From contig JBFWMN010000068.1 in NCBI GenBank assembly GCA_050251555.1, positions 1-9,458 on the forward strand: a stretch of DNA of 9,458 nt. The letters run 5' to 3'. This document shows, in pieces, positions 1 to 6,898 of the stretch (its first letter is position 1; each line of letters begins with the position of its first letter). The DNA comes from UBA2137 sp050251555. GTDB lineage: Bacteria; Pseudomonadota; Alphaproteobacteria; Micavibrionales; Micavibrionaceae. A program made the position numbers and the translations under genes. The notes beneath the pieces were generated by a model, which was not told the DNA's origin, searched no databases, and saw only the letters and a list, made by a program, of their open reading frames with translations.

Positions 1-391
1 CTGCCAGCTTTTGTTCAAAAGCCTTAGCTTTCTTTTCCAGCTCATCCTTGCTCATTTTATTCTGGTCTTTGACAATCGCTTCACGCTCGGCACGCAGGGA
101 TTTTTCCTCGGCAGCCAGTTCCTTTTGGAACGCATCGCGCTTTGCCTTCAGTTGTGATTCAAGGCTTTTCGCAGCCTTGGAAACGCTTTCCAGGCGTTGC
201 ACATCAACAACAACAATACCGTCCAGACCTTTATCAGCTTCGGCTGTCGCATCGGCAGCCGCAGGCTGGATGGAGGCTTCTTCAGTGCCTGTCGTTGCTT
301 TGTCGTCGCCACCTGACAAGCCAAGAGCAATCGCGCCCCCGACAATAATCACTAAAGCGGCAATAATCGCACCAATCGTTTTTGTATTCAT
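1..391 (-). CDS. skp: Skp/OmpH-family periplasmic chaperone, partial (C-terminus off window)
   Basis: The first 130 codons are visible and the reading frame runs off the left edge. Residues about 6-25 are a hydrophobic stretch that could be a membrane anchor or signal. A polar, low-complexity Ala/Thr/Glu linker follows to about residue 57. Then comes the OmpH/Skp opening strand (GIVVVDVQRLE, about 58-68) and a charged helical region rich in Lys, Glu and Ala that looks like the coiled-coil arm of Skp. Family members hold unfolded outer-membrane proteins in the periplasm and deliver them to the Bam complex, which fits the position directly after bamA. The ATG at 391 is chosen because the purine run GAGAG lies 9 bases before it. 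An in-frame ATG at 400 abuts that run and is less likely. No clear AxA signal-peptidase site follows the hydrophobic segment. Identification rests on the strand motif, coiled-coil character and gene order. Confidence 0.85.
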   Translation of the reverse strand, partial: MNTKTIGAIIAALVIIVGGAIALGLSGGDDKATTGTEEASIQPAAADATAEADKGLDGIVVVDVQRLESVSKAAKSLESQLKAKRDAFQKELAAEEKSLRAEREAIVKDQNKMSKDELEKKAKAFEQKLA

Positions 392-431
392 GGCTTTCAT
401 CTCTCTATAAGGTTTAAAAATTTAAATGCGC

Positions 432-2693
432 TTAGAATTGCGTTCCGAAGCTGAAGCGGAAAATCTCGTCCTTGTCATCATCTTCCTTGATGTAGGGCTG
501 TGCCAGATCAACACGCACAGGGCCGAAAGGTGAGCGCCAGGACAAACCAACACCGGCTGCAGCACGGATGCTGTTTGAATCAGCAATATCGACACCCGTT
601 TCGTCATCCGGCTCCCACAAAGAACCGAAATCGGTAAAGATGTGACCTTTGATACCCATTTCCTCAGGCAATCCGATAGGAACTTCGGCTTCAACACTTC
701 CACGATAGAAATAGTTACCACCAAGCGCGTCATCCGTTGTCGTATCACGAGGTCCAACGCCGCCAGATTCAAAACCGCGCAGGGTCTGACCGCCCAGATA
801 GAAACGCTCATTGATTTTCACGCCTTCATCACCGATACCTGTAATCGCACCAACCTCACCAAGGAAGCTAATGTGAGAATTATCGGTCATCGGAACGAAA
901 TACTGGCTACCCAATTTTCCGGACAGGTAATTGGCATCACCACCAATACCCGCATATTCCGTATCAAGCCAACTGACAAGACCCTCCGTTGGGAAGAGCG
1001 TAGAATCAAGCTCAGTATATGTCAGGCGTTGGTTTACGGCTGAGGTAATGCGCTGACCTTCCTGATCACGAATGAAGCGTGACGCATCGGATTTCACATT
1101 CGTGATATCGTTGCGCTCCAGACGGTAGCCCAGTTTCTGGCGCAGATTTTCAGACAGCGGATAACCAAAGCTGAAACCTCCACCCGTACGACGCTGGTCG
1201 TAGGAGCTTTCATCCTGAAGGTCACGTGTGATGTGGAAGGCATCGACAGAAGCCGACAAATCACGATCTAAGAAGTAAGGCTCCGTGATCGAGGCATCAA
1301 ATTCGGTACGCTTACCGGCAATGGTTGAGGCCAGCAGAACTTCCTGGCCTTTACCAAGGAAGTTACGCTCGCGGATACGGAAGTCACCCAAAGGGCCGTC
1401 CGTTGTCGAGAAACCCGCACCAACCGAGAGTTCACCCGTGGATTGTTCAACGACATCAACATCGATCACCTTCTTGTCCGGTGCAGAGCCGGGCTTGGTT
1501 TCGACTTTGACATTCTCAAAGTAATTCATGTCCTTGATATTTTGTTCGGACTTCGCAAGCTCCGCTTTGGTCAGAGGGTCACCCTCCACCATTTCAAACT
1601 CGCGGCGGATCACTTTATCCTGTGTACGCAAGTTACCGCTGATATCCACACGCTCAACGAAAACAGGGGTCGTTTCATTAATGGCAAAAATGATATCGAC
1701 TGTTTTTTCTTCGCGATTACGCTTTACATCAGGAGCCACTTTGACGAAGGGGAAGCCATACTGATCAAGGGCTTTGGTGATATTATCAACGCTATCTTCG
1801 ACTTTATCTGCATTGTACCAGTCACCTGCAGACAGTTCGAGTTGGTCGTTCAGAACATCTTTATCAAAATTCTGCAAGGATGAATGGATGTGGGTTGCGC
1901 GCACTTTGTAGCGATCCCCTTCATCCACAGTGATGGTCAAGTAAAAGCTTTTCTTATCTTCAGAGAGTTCCGCAACAGAAGAAAGCACGCGGAAATCCGC
2001 ATAGCCTTCGCTCAAGTAAAAACGGCGCAGCAATTCTTCATCATATGCCGCACGGTCGGGGTCATAGCGGTCATTATTGGAGAGAAAACGGTACCAGGCG
2101 GTTTCCTTGGAGGCCAGAATGGCGCGCAGACGTCCGTCATCGAAATTCTCGTTACCCACAAAGCGAATAGCTTCAATCTCGGTCACAGGACCTTCGGTAA
2201 TTTCAAAGACAAGATTAACGCGATTTTGATCCAGCTTAATGATTTTCGGCTCGATATCAGCGGAAAAACGGCCCTGACGGCGGTAAACCTGATAGAGCCG
2301 TGCGACATCACTCTGAACTTTCGTACGGGTCAGAACAGTGCGCGGGCGAAGCGAAATCTCACGTTGCAGATCTTCGTCTTCAATCTCGTCGTTACCTTCA
2401 AAAGAGATCACGTTGATCACAGGGTTTTCAGTCACATTCACAACCAGAGTCCCGCCCTGTTGTGAAATCTGCACGTCAGTAAAAAAGCCCGTGTCGAACA
2501 GGGCTTTAACGGATTGATCAAGAGAATCCTGCGTTAGTTCGTCACCTACACGCACAGGAAGATAGCTCTTCACTGTTTCGGCTTCGACGCGCTCGGAACC
2601 GACAATGCGGATATCGGAAATCGGGGCTGCGTGCGCCACGCTCATTGCGGCAAAAAGCACAAGGCCAACAAGAGGGAGAAGTTTGCGAAACAT
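432..2693 (-). CDS. bamA: Outer membrane protein assembly factor BamA
   Basis: This is a 753-residue Omp85-family insertase, the core of the Bam complex that folds beta-barrel proteins into the outer membrane. Residues 1-22 form a signal peptide with a likely cut after AHA. Five POTRA-type repeats follow at roughly 24-91, 92-169, 170-259, 260-342 and 343-417. They bind unfolded clients and Bam lipoproteins. Residues about 418-753 are the 16-stranded barrel. The conserved loop-6 motif appears as LRGF at 638-641 (E. coli has VRGF), and the chain ends in an aromatic beta-signal finishing with Phe753. The length is a little below that of E. coli BamA (810). The ATG at 2693 is preferred because AAAGGG lies 6 bases upstream. 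A TTG codon at 2696 is in frame but too close to that site. The gene sits between rseP and the skp-like gene, as in other Alphaproteobacteria, and has a long structured leader. Confidence 0.97.
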   Translation of the reverse strand: MFRKLLPLVGLVLFAAMSVAHAAPISDIRIVGSERVEAETVKSYLPVRVGDELTQDSLDQSVKALFDTGFFTDVQISQQGGTLVVNVTENPVINVISFEGNDEIEDEDLQREISLRPRTVLTRTKVQSDVARLYQVYRRQGRFSADIEPKIIKLDQNRVNLVFEITEGPVTEIEAIRFVGNENFDDGRLRAILASKETAWYRFLSNNDRYDPDRAAYDEELLRRFYLSEGYADFRVLSSVAELSEDKKSFYLTITVDEGDRYKVRATHIHSSLQNFDKDVLNDQLELSAGDWYNADKVEDSVDNITKALDQYGFPFVKVAPDVKRNREEKTVDIIFAINETTPVFVERVDISGNLRTQDKVIRREFEMVEGDPLTKAELAKSEQNIKDMNYFENVKVETKPGSAPDKKVIDVDVVEQSTGELSVGAGFSTTDGPLGDFRIRERNFLGKGQEVLLASTIAGKRTEFDASITEPYFLDRDLSASVDAFHITRDLQDESSYDQRRTGGGFSFGYPLSENLRQKLGYRLERNDITNVKSDASRFIRDQEGQRITSAVNQRLTYTELDSTLFPTEGLVSWLDTEYAGIGGDANYLSGKLGSQYFVPMTDNSHISFLGEVGAITGIGDEGVKINERFYLGGQTLRGFESGGVGPRDTTTDDALGGNYFYRGSVEAEVPIGLPEEMGIKGHIFTDFGSLWEPDDETGVDIADSNSIRAAAGVGLSWRSPFGPVRVDLAQPYIKEDDDKDEIFRFSFGTQF

Positions 2694-2699
2694 CAAAGA

Positions 2700-2705
2700 C
2701 CCTTT
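2700..2705 (-). promoter_or_regulatory. bamA ribosome binding site
   Basis: The minus strand reads AAAGGG with a 6-base spacer to the ATG at 2693. This decides the start of bamA over the adjacent in-frame TTG. Most of the site lies inside one arm of the inverted repeat 2701-2711/2776-2786, so it could be masked in the mRNA. Confidence 0.75.
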
Positions 2706-2786
2706 AAAAAGTTGTTTGTCTCAAAAGTGATTGCGTGCAACCAGGGAGCTCGTGCAGGACACAAGCCATCCTACTCTTTTTAAAGG
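2701..2786 (-). repeat. Inverted repeat in bamA leader that covers its ribosome binding site
   Basis: CCTTTAAAAAG at 2701-2711 and CTTTTTAAAGG at 2776-2786 are perfect 11-base reverse complements separated by 64 bases. In the minus-strand transcript the upstream arm (CCUUUAAAAAG) can pair with the downstream arm (CUUUUUAAAGG), whose last bases are the bamA Shine-Dalgarno sequence. The repeat is directly visible. Its regulatory role is inference, and the AT-rich arms leave room for coincidence. Confidence 0.5.
2704..2769 (-). other. Possible 21-codon leader open reading frame before bamA
   Basis: An ATG at 2769 opens a frame of 21 sense codons that begins MACVLHELPG and ends at a TAA (2706-2704) overlapping the bamA ribosome binding site, 10 bases before the bamA ATG. 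A weak purine run (AAGAG) lies 4 bases before the ATG. It lies between the two arms of the inverted repeat 2701-2786. The peptide has no run of one amino acid and resembles no family I recognise. An open frame of this size in a 160-base gap is not improbable by chance, so this is a candidate only. Confidence 0.2.
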
Positions 2787-2815
2787 AAGCTTCACCTCAT
2801 GTCCAGCGTCGGCAT

Positions 2816-2840
2816 CACATCTTTTTAGGAAAAAGATGTG
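2816..2840 (-). repeat. Perfect 11-bp hairpin just downstream of rseP
   Basis: CACATCTTTTT (2816-2826) and AAAAAGATGTG (2830-2840) are perfect reverse complements around a 3-base loop. The hairpin begins 17 bases after the rseP stop codon. In the minus-strand RNA the stem is AU-rich and is followed by AUGCCGACG rather than a U-tract, so it is not a standard intrinsic terminator. It could be an mRNA stabilising or processing structure, a protein-binding palindrome, or part of the bamA leader fold. Confidence 0.6.
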
Positions 2841-2857
2841 TGCAAAGCGGGTATAAA

Positions 2858-4246
2858 TCAGAGGATGAGTTGGAAAATATCGTTCAGATTGGAAAAGCCC
2901 ATCAGCGCGACCAAGAACACCAGCCCGAAACGGAAGGCATATTCCTGCATCCGATCAGAAACCGGAGAACCTTTCGCCGCCTCAATTCCGTAGAACAGAA
3001 GGTGTCCGCCATCCAATAACGGGATCGGGAACAGGTTGATCAGCCCCAAATTGATCGAGAGAAGCGCCGTAAAGGTGATCAGTGCGATAAAGCCTTGCTG
3101 GGCCATATCCCCTGCGATTGCGCCGATACGGATAATCCCGCCCAGCTCGGTTGCCGAACGTGTGCCTGTGACAATCTGCCACAGCGCTTTCAAGCTGTCG
3201 GAGGTGATTTCATAGGTGCGCGAAACGGCCTGAACAAAGGCCTGAACAGGGCCCAAATGGGTCAGTTCCGTAGGAGGAGTATCGCCTAAGACAAGCGCAT
3301 TATAAAGCGGTGCGCCCTCTTCGCTCATTTCGGTATTGCGCGCAGCCACGGGAGACACGCGGAAAACCGTATCTTCTTCGCCGCTTTTCAACGTCATTGT
3401 CGCTTCCGTACCCAAAGTACCAGCAACCGCCTGACGGCGTGCCGCCTCATCTTCGGGTAAGGGCTGACCGTTCAGTTGCGCAATAGAGGCCAGTGCCAAA
3501 CCGTTGCCAGGGCCTAAAATGCCGATAAAGCCCTGATCATGACGGAAACCGAAGCGATCTTTCATTTCTTTACGCTTAGGCGTGGGTGTCAATGTGATTA
3601 CCTCATCACCGCGCTGGACTTCAAATGACATCGGCTCATCCAGAGCAATCATCACTGCGCGTTGAATTTCGGCAAATTGGGTGACGGACTTTCCGTCAAT
3701 CTTCAAAACCTTGTCGTGAGGCTGGAAACCCGCAACATCGGCAGCGCCGCCGACCTCAACTGCAGTCACGACAGACGGCGTAATCGGGCGACCCATAGTG
3801 CCGTAAAGAACACTTAAAACCAGAATGGCAAAAAGGAAGTTAATGGCAGGGCCAGCAAAAACGATCAGCGCACGCGCCCAAACAGGCTGTGCAAAGAAAG
3901 CGACTTTGCGCTCATCCTCCGTCATTCTATGGACAGTCCCGTCAGGGCCCTTTGCCGTTTCATCATGCTGGGCACTGGCAGGGTCTGCGTCGCCAAACAT
4001 TTTCACGTAACCGCCAAGAGGGATCATGGAGAACTTCCAACGCGTGCCCTTTTTGTCGGTACGTCCGAAGATTTCTTTCCCGAAACCAATTGAGAAGGTT
4101 TCAACGCGCACCCCGCAAAGGCGTGCCACGATGTAGTGACCCCACTCGTGAATAAACACAAGCAGTGACAGAACCAGAAGGAAAGAAAGGCCGTAAACCC
4201 AGACATTTTGGGCGACGCCGCCCAGAGTTTCAAAAAGAGAGCTCAT
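2858..4246 (-). CDS. rseP: RIP site-2 zinc metalloprotease RseP (MmpA-type)
   Basis: This 462-residue inner-membrane protease cleaves transmembrane segments. Relatives cut anti-sigma factors in envelope stress (E. coli RseP) or the polarity protein PodJ (Caulobacter MmpA). The zinc site HEWGH is at 33-37 in the first membrane helix (about 16-40). A second helix lies at about 124-148 and a PDZ domain at about 157-225. The third zinc ligand is in NLFPIPLLDGG at 404-414 (Asp412), within or beside helices at about 385-405 and 438-456. Residues about 241-330 form an extra segment with a PDZ-like stretch, longer than in the single-PDZ alphaproteobacterial proteins I know. The ATG at 4246 lies 9 bases after the dxr stop. 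The only Shine-Dalgarno-like sequence, GGATAA, overlaps that stop, so translation is probably coupled to dxr. The physiological substrate cannot be read from the sequence. Confidence 0.95.
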   Translation of the reverse strand: MSSLFETLGGVAQNVWVYGLSFLLVLSLLVFIHEWGHYIVARLCGVRVETFSIGFGKEIFGRTDKKGTRWKFSMIPLGGYVKMFGDADPASAQHDETAKGPDGTVHRMTEDERKVAFFAQPVWARALIVFAGPAINFLFAILVLSVLYGTMGRPITPSVVTAVEVGGAADVAGFQPHDKVLKIDGKSVTQFAEIQRAVMIALDEPMSFEVQRGDEVITLTPTPKRKEMKDRFGFRHDQGFIGILGPGNGLALASIAQLNGQPLPEDEAARRQAVAGTLGTEATMTLKSGEEDTVFRVSPVAARNTEMSEEGAPLYNALVLGDTPPTELTHLGPVQAFVQAVSRTYEITSDSLKALWQIVTGTRSATELGGIIRIGAIAGDMAQQGFIALITFTALLSINLGLINLFPIPLLDGGHLLFYGIEAAKGSPVSDRMQEYAFRFGLVFLVALMGFSNLNDIFQLIL

Positions 4247-4255
4247 GAAGTTATT

Positions 4256-5464
4256 TTATCCGCTTGTCCCGTAATGTGAATTTTTATGCGTACGATTCAG
4301 TATATAGTTTTTTGTTATCGCACGCACATCCTGATCAAGAAAAAGAATTTCTTCAAGGGATTGTGGTGCTTTTCCACTGCCCTCGACATCCAGAATCGCG
4401 GAAACGGTTTCGATGATACCGTGGAAAGGAAGATGTTTACCCAAAAAGGCGGCAACGGCAACTTCGTTGGCGGCATTCAAAACAATCCGTGCGCGTAAGC
4501 CTGCTTTCATCGCTTGGCGAGCCAGATGAAGCGCAGGAAATTTCGCGTGATCAACAGGCTGAAAGTCCAGACGGCCCAATGTCTGGATATCCAGTACAGG
4601 CGTCGGGTTTTCCATGCGGTGAGGCCATGCCAGCGTGTGCAAAATCGGCACTTTCATATCGGATGCGCCCATATGCGAGAGGATCGATCCGTCCGCATAG
4701 CTCACAAACGCATGCACCAAAGATTGCGGGTGAATAACCACATCCAGCTTTTCATCAGGAAGGTCAAAAAGGATATGCGCCTCAATCAGCTCCAACCCCT
4801 TATTCATCAGCGTCGCGCTATCGACCGAGATTTTCGCCCCCATCGACCATGTCGGGTGGGCCACCGCCTCTTCAGGCGTTGCGTGAGCCATCTCATCCAA
4901 GGATTTGTTCAAGAACGGTCCGCCCGAAGCGGTCAAGGTGACACGCTGAACCTGCGCACTGTTTTCGGGCTGGAGACACTGGAATATCGCGTTATGCTCG
5001 CTATCGACCGGCAGCAGGACCGATTTCGCCTGATGGGCGGTGTCTTTCAGGATCTCCCCTGCGGCAACAAGAGGCTCTTTATTGGCAATCGCCAGAATAC
5101 CGCCGCGCTCTGCTGCCGCAAGAAGCGGCTTCAACCCTGCAAAGCCCGCAATCGCCCCCATCGTCCAGTCCACAGGATGGGCGGCAGCGTCTACCAAAGC
5201 CGCCTCTCCCGCTTGTGCTTCCGTTGATGATCCGCTGAGTGCCTCTTTCAAAGAGGCATAAAGATCGGGGTCGGCAATAACGGCTTTTTTGGCTTTAAGA
5301 CGAAGTGCTTCAGCCGCAAGGGTTTTTACATCCTTATGCGCGGTCAGCGCATAAACATCAAAACGCTCGGCATGATGCGCGACCAGATCGGCTGTCGAGC
5401 GTCCGACAGAGCCTGTTGTGCCCAAGATCGTGACGCTTTTCAATGCATCAGGACCGCCGCTCAT
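4256..5464 (-). CDS. dxr: 1-deoxy-D-xylulose 5-phosphate reductoisomerase
   Basis: This 402-residue cytoplasmic enzyme (IspC) converts DXP to 2-C-methyl-D-erythritol 4-phosphate using NADPH and a divalent metal. It is the committed step of the non-mevalonate isoprenoid pathway. The Rossmann nucleotide loop GTTGSVGRST is at 15-24. ANKE is at 127-130. The metal ligands are in PVDSEHNA (Asp154, Glu156) and in SATLMNKGLE (Glu225). Substrate-binding positions matching E. coli include Ser155, Ser180, His203, Ser216, Asn221 and Lys222, and the flexible-loop Trp is Trp206. Proline follows the NKE motif, where many relatives have a small residue. The start ATG at 5464 overlaps the cdsA stop (ATGA) and has no good ribosome binding site, which implies coupling to cdsA. 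The product feeds the prenyl chain made by UppS, encoded two genes upstream. Length is typical (E. coli 398). Confidence 0.97.
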   Translation of the reverse strand: MSGGPDALKSVTILGTTGSVGRSTADLVAHHAERFDVYALTAHKDVKTLAAEALRLKAKKAVIADPDLYASLKEALSGSSTEAQAGEAALVDAAAHPVDWTMGAIAGFAGLKPLLAAAERGGILAIANKEPLVAAGEILKDTAHQAKSVLLPVDSEHNAIFQCLQPENSAQVQRVTLTASGGPFLNKSLDEMAHATPEEAVAHPTWSMGAKISVDSATLMNKGLELIEAHILFDLPDEKLDVVIHPQSLVHAFVSYADGSILSHMGASDMKVPILHTLAWPHRMENPTPVLDIQTLGRLDFQPVDHAKFPALHLARQAMKAGLRARIVLNAANEVAVAAFLGKHLPFHGIIETVSAILDVEGSGKAPQSLEEILFLDQDVRAITKNYILNRTHKNSHYGTSG

Positions 5465-6102
5465 AAGGGCAAACCATTTATAAACATATGAAAGTGAAGC
5501 ATGATGGGCGCAGCAAAAAACAGCGCATCCAGACGGTCGAGAAGACCGCCATGTCCGGGAAAGAGAGCACCTGAATCCTTCACGCCCGATTGACGCTTCA
5601 GGGCTGACTCAAGCAAGTCACCCGTCTGCCCCAAAAGGCCGATCAACAAGCCGACCACGAGCGCATGCGAGATAAGCTCCGAAGTGGAATACGCAATTGC
5701 CATTACAAGTGTTGAACCGATTACCGCACCTGCCAAGCCTGCCCAAGTTTTATTGGGCGAGATAGTCGGAGCCATTTTGGGGCCTTGGAATTTTTTACCG
5801 AAAAGATAGGCAAATGAGTCCGATGCCCAGACCGCCATAAATAATATCAGCCCGTCATAAAACCCTGTCGGGCCATAGCAGATCATGGTCAGAGAATAAA
5901 AACCGACAAGAATACTCAGCCCCATTGCCGCAAAAAGGATGGTTGGTTTGCGATATAGACCGACCCATTCATAAAGGGCCAGTGCTGCGCAGATAACGGC
6001 AGCGGCAAGCAACAAAAAGCCGTTGATTTTCAAAACCAGCAACACCACAGGAATAAGGGTGGCGGCAGTGATCAGGCGGGTTTTAAGTTGAGGTGAAAGC
6101 AT
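5461..6102 (-). CDS. cdsA: Phosphatidate cytidylyltransferase (CDP-diglyceride synthase)
   Basis: This 213-residue polytopic inner-membrane enzyme makes CDP-diacylglycerol from phosphatidate and CTP, the branch point for bacterial phospholipids. Hydrophobic segments occur at about 10-24, 28-46, 56-75, 84-100, 121-138, 145-160 and 191-207. The family signature is complete at 166-192: S-x-L-K-R, KDSGALFPGHGGLLDRLD, including the metal-binding Asp pairs. The upstream motif ISPNKTW is at 114-120. The protein is clearly shorter than E. coli CdsA (285), mainly through a reduced region before DSFAY at 95-99. The in-frame TGA just upstream rules out a longer product. The ATG at 6102 has no recognisable ribosome binding site and lies 16 bases after the uppS stop, so reinitiation is likely. 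The 3' end overlaps dxr by 4 bases. Confidence 0.95.
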   Translation of the reverse strand: MLSPQLKTRLITAATLIPVVLLVLKINGFLLLAAAVICAALALYEWVGLYRKPTILFAAMGLSILVGFYSLTMICYGPTGFYDGLILFMAVWASDSFAYLFGKKFQGPKMAPTISPNKTWAGLAGAVIGSTLVMAIAYSTSELISHALVVGLLIGLLGQTGDLLESALKRQSGVKDSGALFPGHGGLLDRLDALFFAAPIMLHFHMFINGLPL

Positions 6103-6118
6103 GGCTGAGAACAGATGA

Positions 6119-6865
6119 TTACTGGGTCACATCCCCCGCCGCATCAGACAATGCGCCATATCGGCGATCGCGTCTGGCAAAAAGAGACAAGGCTTCTTCG
6201 AAATGACTTTTATCAAAATCAGGCCACAGCACGTCAGGGAACGTAAATTCGGAGTACGCACACTGCCACAGCAGAAAGTTTGAAATGCGCTGTTCGCCGC
6301 TTGTGCGGATCAAAAGATCGGGGTCGGGAATATCCGCCGTCATCAGATAGTTCGGGAATTCATCGCGCACATTGCCGAAATCCGGCGTGCGTCCTGCTTC
6401 AACACAATCGGCAACATACAGTTCAACCGCTTTCACGATCTCCTGACGTCCGCCGTAATTCAGCGCAATCGTCAGATGCAATCGTGTGTTATCGCGGGTC
6501 AGTTTTTCGGCATTCTCAATCAGTTCGACGATATCGGCAGCCAGTGTTTCGCGCAAACCGATGACCTGCAAACGGATATTGTTTTTGTGCATCTCAGCAG
6601 TTTCGGAACGCAGATAAAAGCGAAGAAGCCCCATCAGCTCGGTCACTTCATCTTCGGGGCGGTTCCAGTTTTCCGCCGAAAAACCAAACAGGGTCAGATA
6701 GGGGATATTCAGTTCGCAGGCTGATTCAACCGCACGGCGCACAGCTTCGATCCCCTGCTTGTGACCTGCCGTACGCGGCAAGCCACGGGATTTGGCCCAA
6801 CGCCCATTGCCATCCATAATGATGGCGACATGCTGGGGTGATTTCGGGGAGACTGTCTTGGACAC
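6119..6865 (-). CDS. uppS: Undecaprenyl diphosphate synthase (cis-prenyltransferase)
   Basis: This 248-residue enzyme adds isopentenyl diphosphate units to farnesyl diphosphate, making the C55 carrier lipid precursor used for peptidoglycan and other envelope polymers. The catalytic motif MDGNGRWA is at 17-24 (Asp18, equivalent to E. coli Asp26). His35 lies in TAGHKQG and FSAENWNRP is at 62-70. The C-terminal signature DLLIRTSGEQRISNFLLWQ is at 183-201, with Arg187 and Arg193, and Glu206 follows in YSEFTF. Length is typical (E. coli 253). The start is GTG at 6865, with ACAGG placed 8 bases upstream, and no alternative ATG fits. The gap to frr is 33 bases. The neighbouring cdsA, dxr and later rseP/bamA make this an envelope-biogenesis cluster. 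Confidence 0.97.
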   Translation of the reverse strand: MSKTVSPKSPQHVAIIMDGNGRWAKSRGLPRTAGHKQGIEAVRRAVESACELNIPYLTLFGFSAENWNRPEDEVTELMGLLRFYLRSETAEMHKNNIRLQVIGLRETLAADIVELIENAEKLTRDNTRLHLTIALNYGGRQEIVKAVELYVADCVEAGRTPDFGNVRDEFPNYLMTADIPDPDLLIRTSGEQRISNFLLWQCAYSEFTFPDVLWPDFDKSHFEEALSLFARRDRRYGALSDAAGDVTQ

Positions 6866-6898
6866 GATGATGACCTGTCAAAAGCTTATGGCAGTCGC

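Noticed and set aside
411..431. TTTTTAAA-type motif recurring in three gaps (about 411-431, 2701-2711/2776-2786, 8355-8366) as a shared operator
   Set aside because: The motif is low-complexity AT sequence next to ribosome binding sites or stop codons, and the copies differ. A shared regulatory site is not supported without a genome-wide count.
1443..2465. Two back-to-back plus-strand open frames (146 and 193 codons) antisense to bamA
   Set aside because: They lie wholly inside bamA, have no recognisable domain or ribosome binding site, and are explained as shadows of a real coding frame.
2694..2696. TTG as the start of bamA
   Set aside because: It would sit only 3 bases from the AAAGGG site, whereas the adjacent ATG has a normal 6-base spacer.
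2694..2857. A sigma-70 promoter for bamA in the gap
   Set aside because: No -35/-10 pair with acceptable matches and spacing was found by eye on the minus strand.
2735..3019. A 94-codon plus-strand frame across the rseP-bamA gap and the rseP 3' end
   Set aside because: It starts on GTG, overlaps conserved rseP codons, and its translation looks like an antisense shadow. No ribosome binding site is seen.
4514..5227. A 237-codon plus-strand open frame antisense to dxr
   Set aside because: dxr is unmistakable on the other strand; the antisense translation is Arg/His/Gln-rich with no family resemblance.
6866..6898. Imperfect hairpin between frr and uppS that includes the uppS ribosome binding site
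   Set aside because: Pairing needs a bulge and a mismatch in a 33-base gap; too weak to claim.
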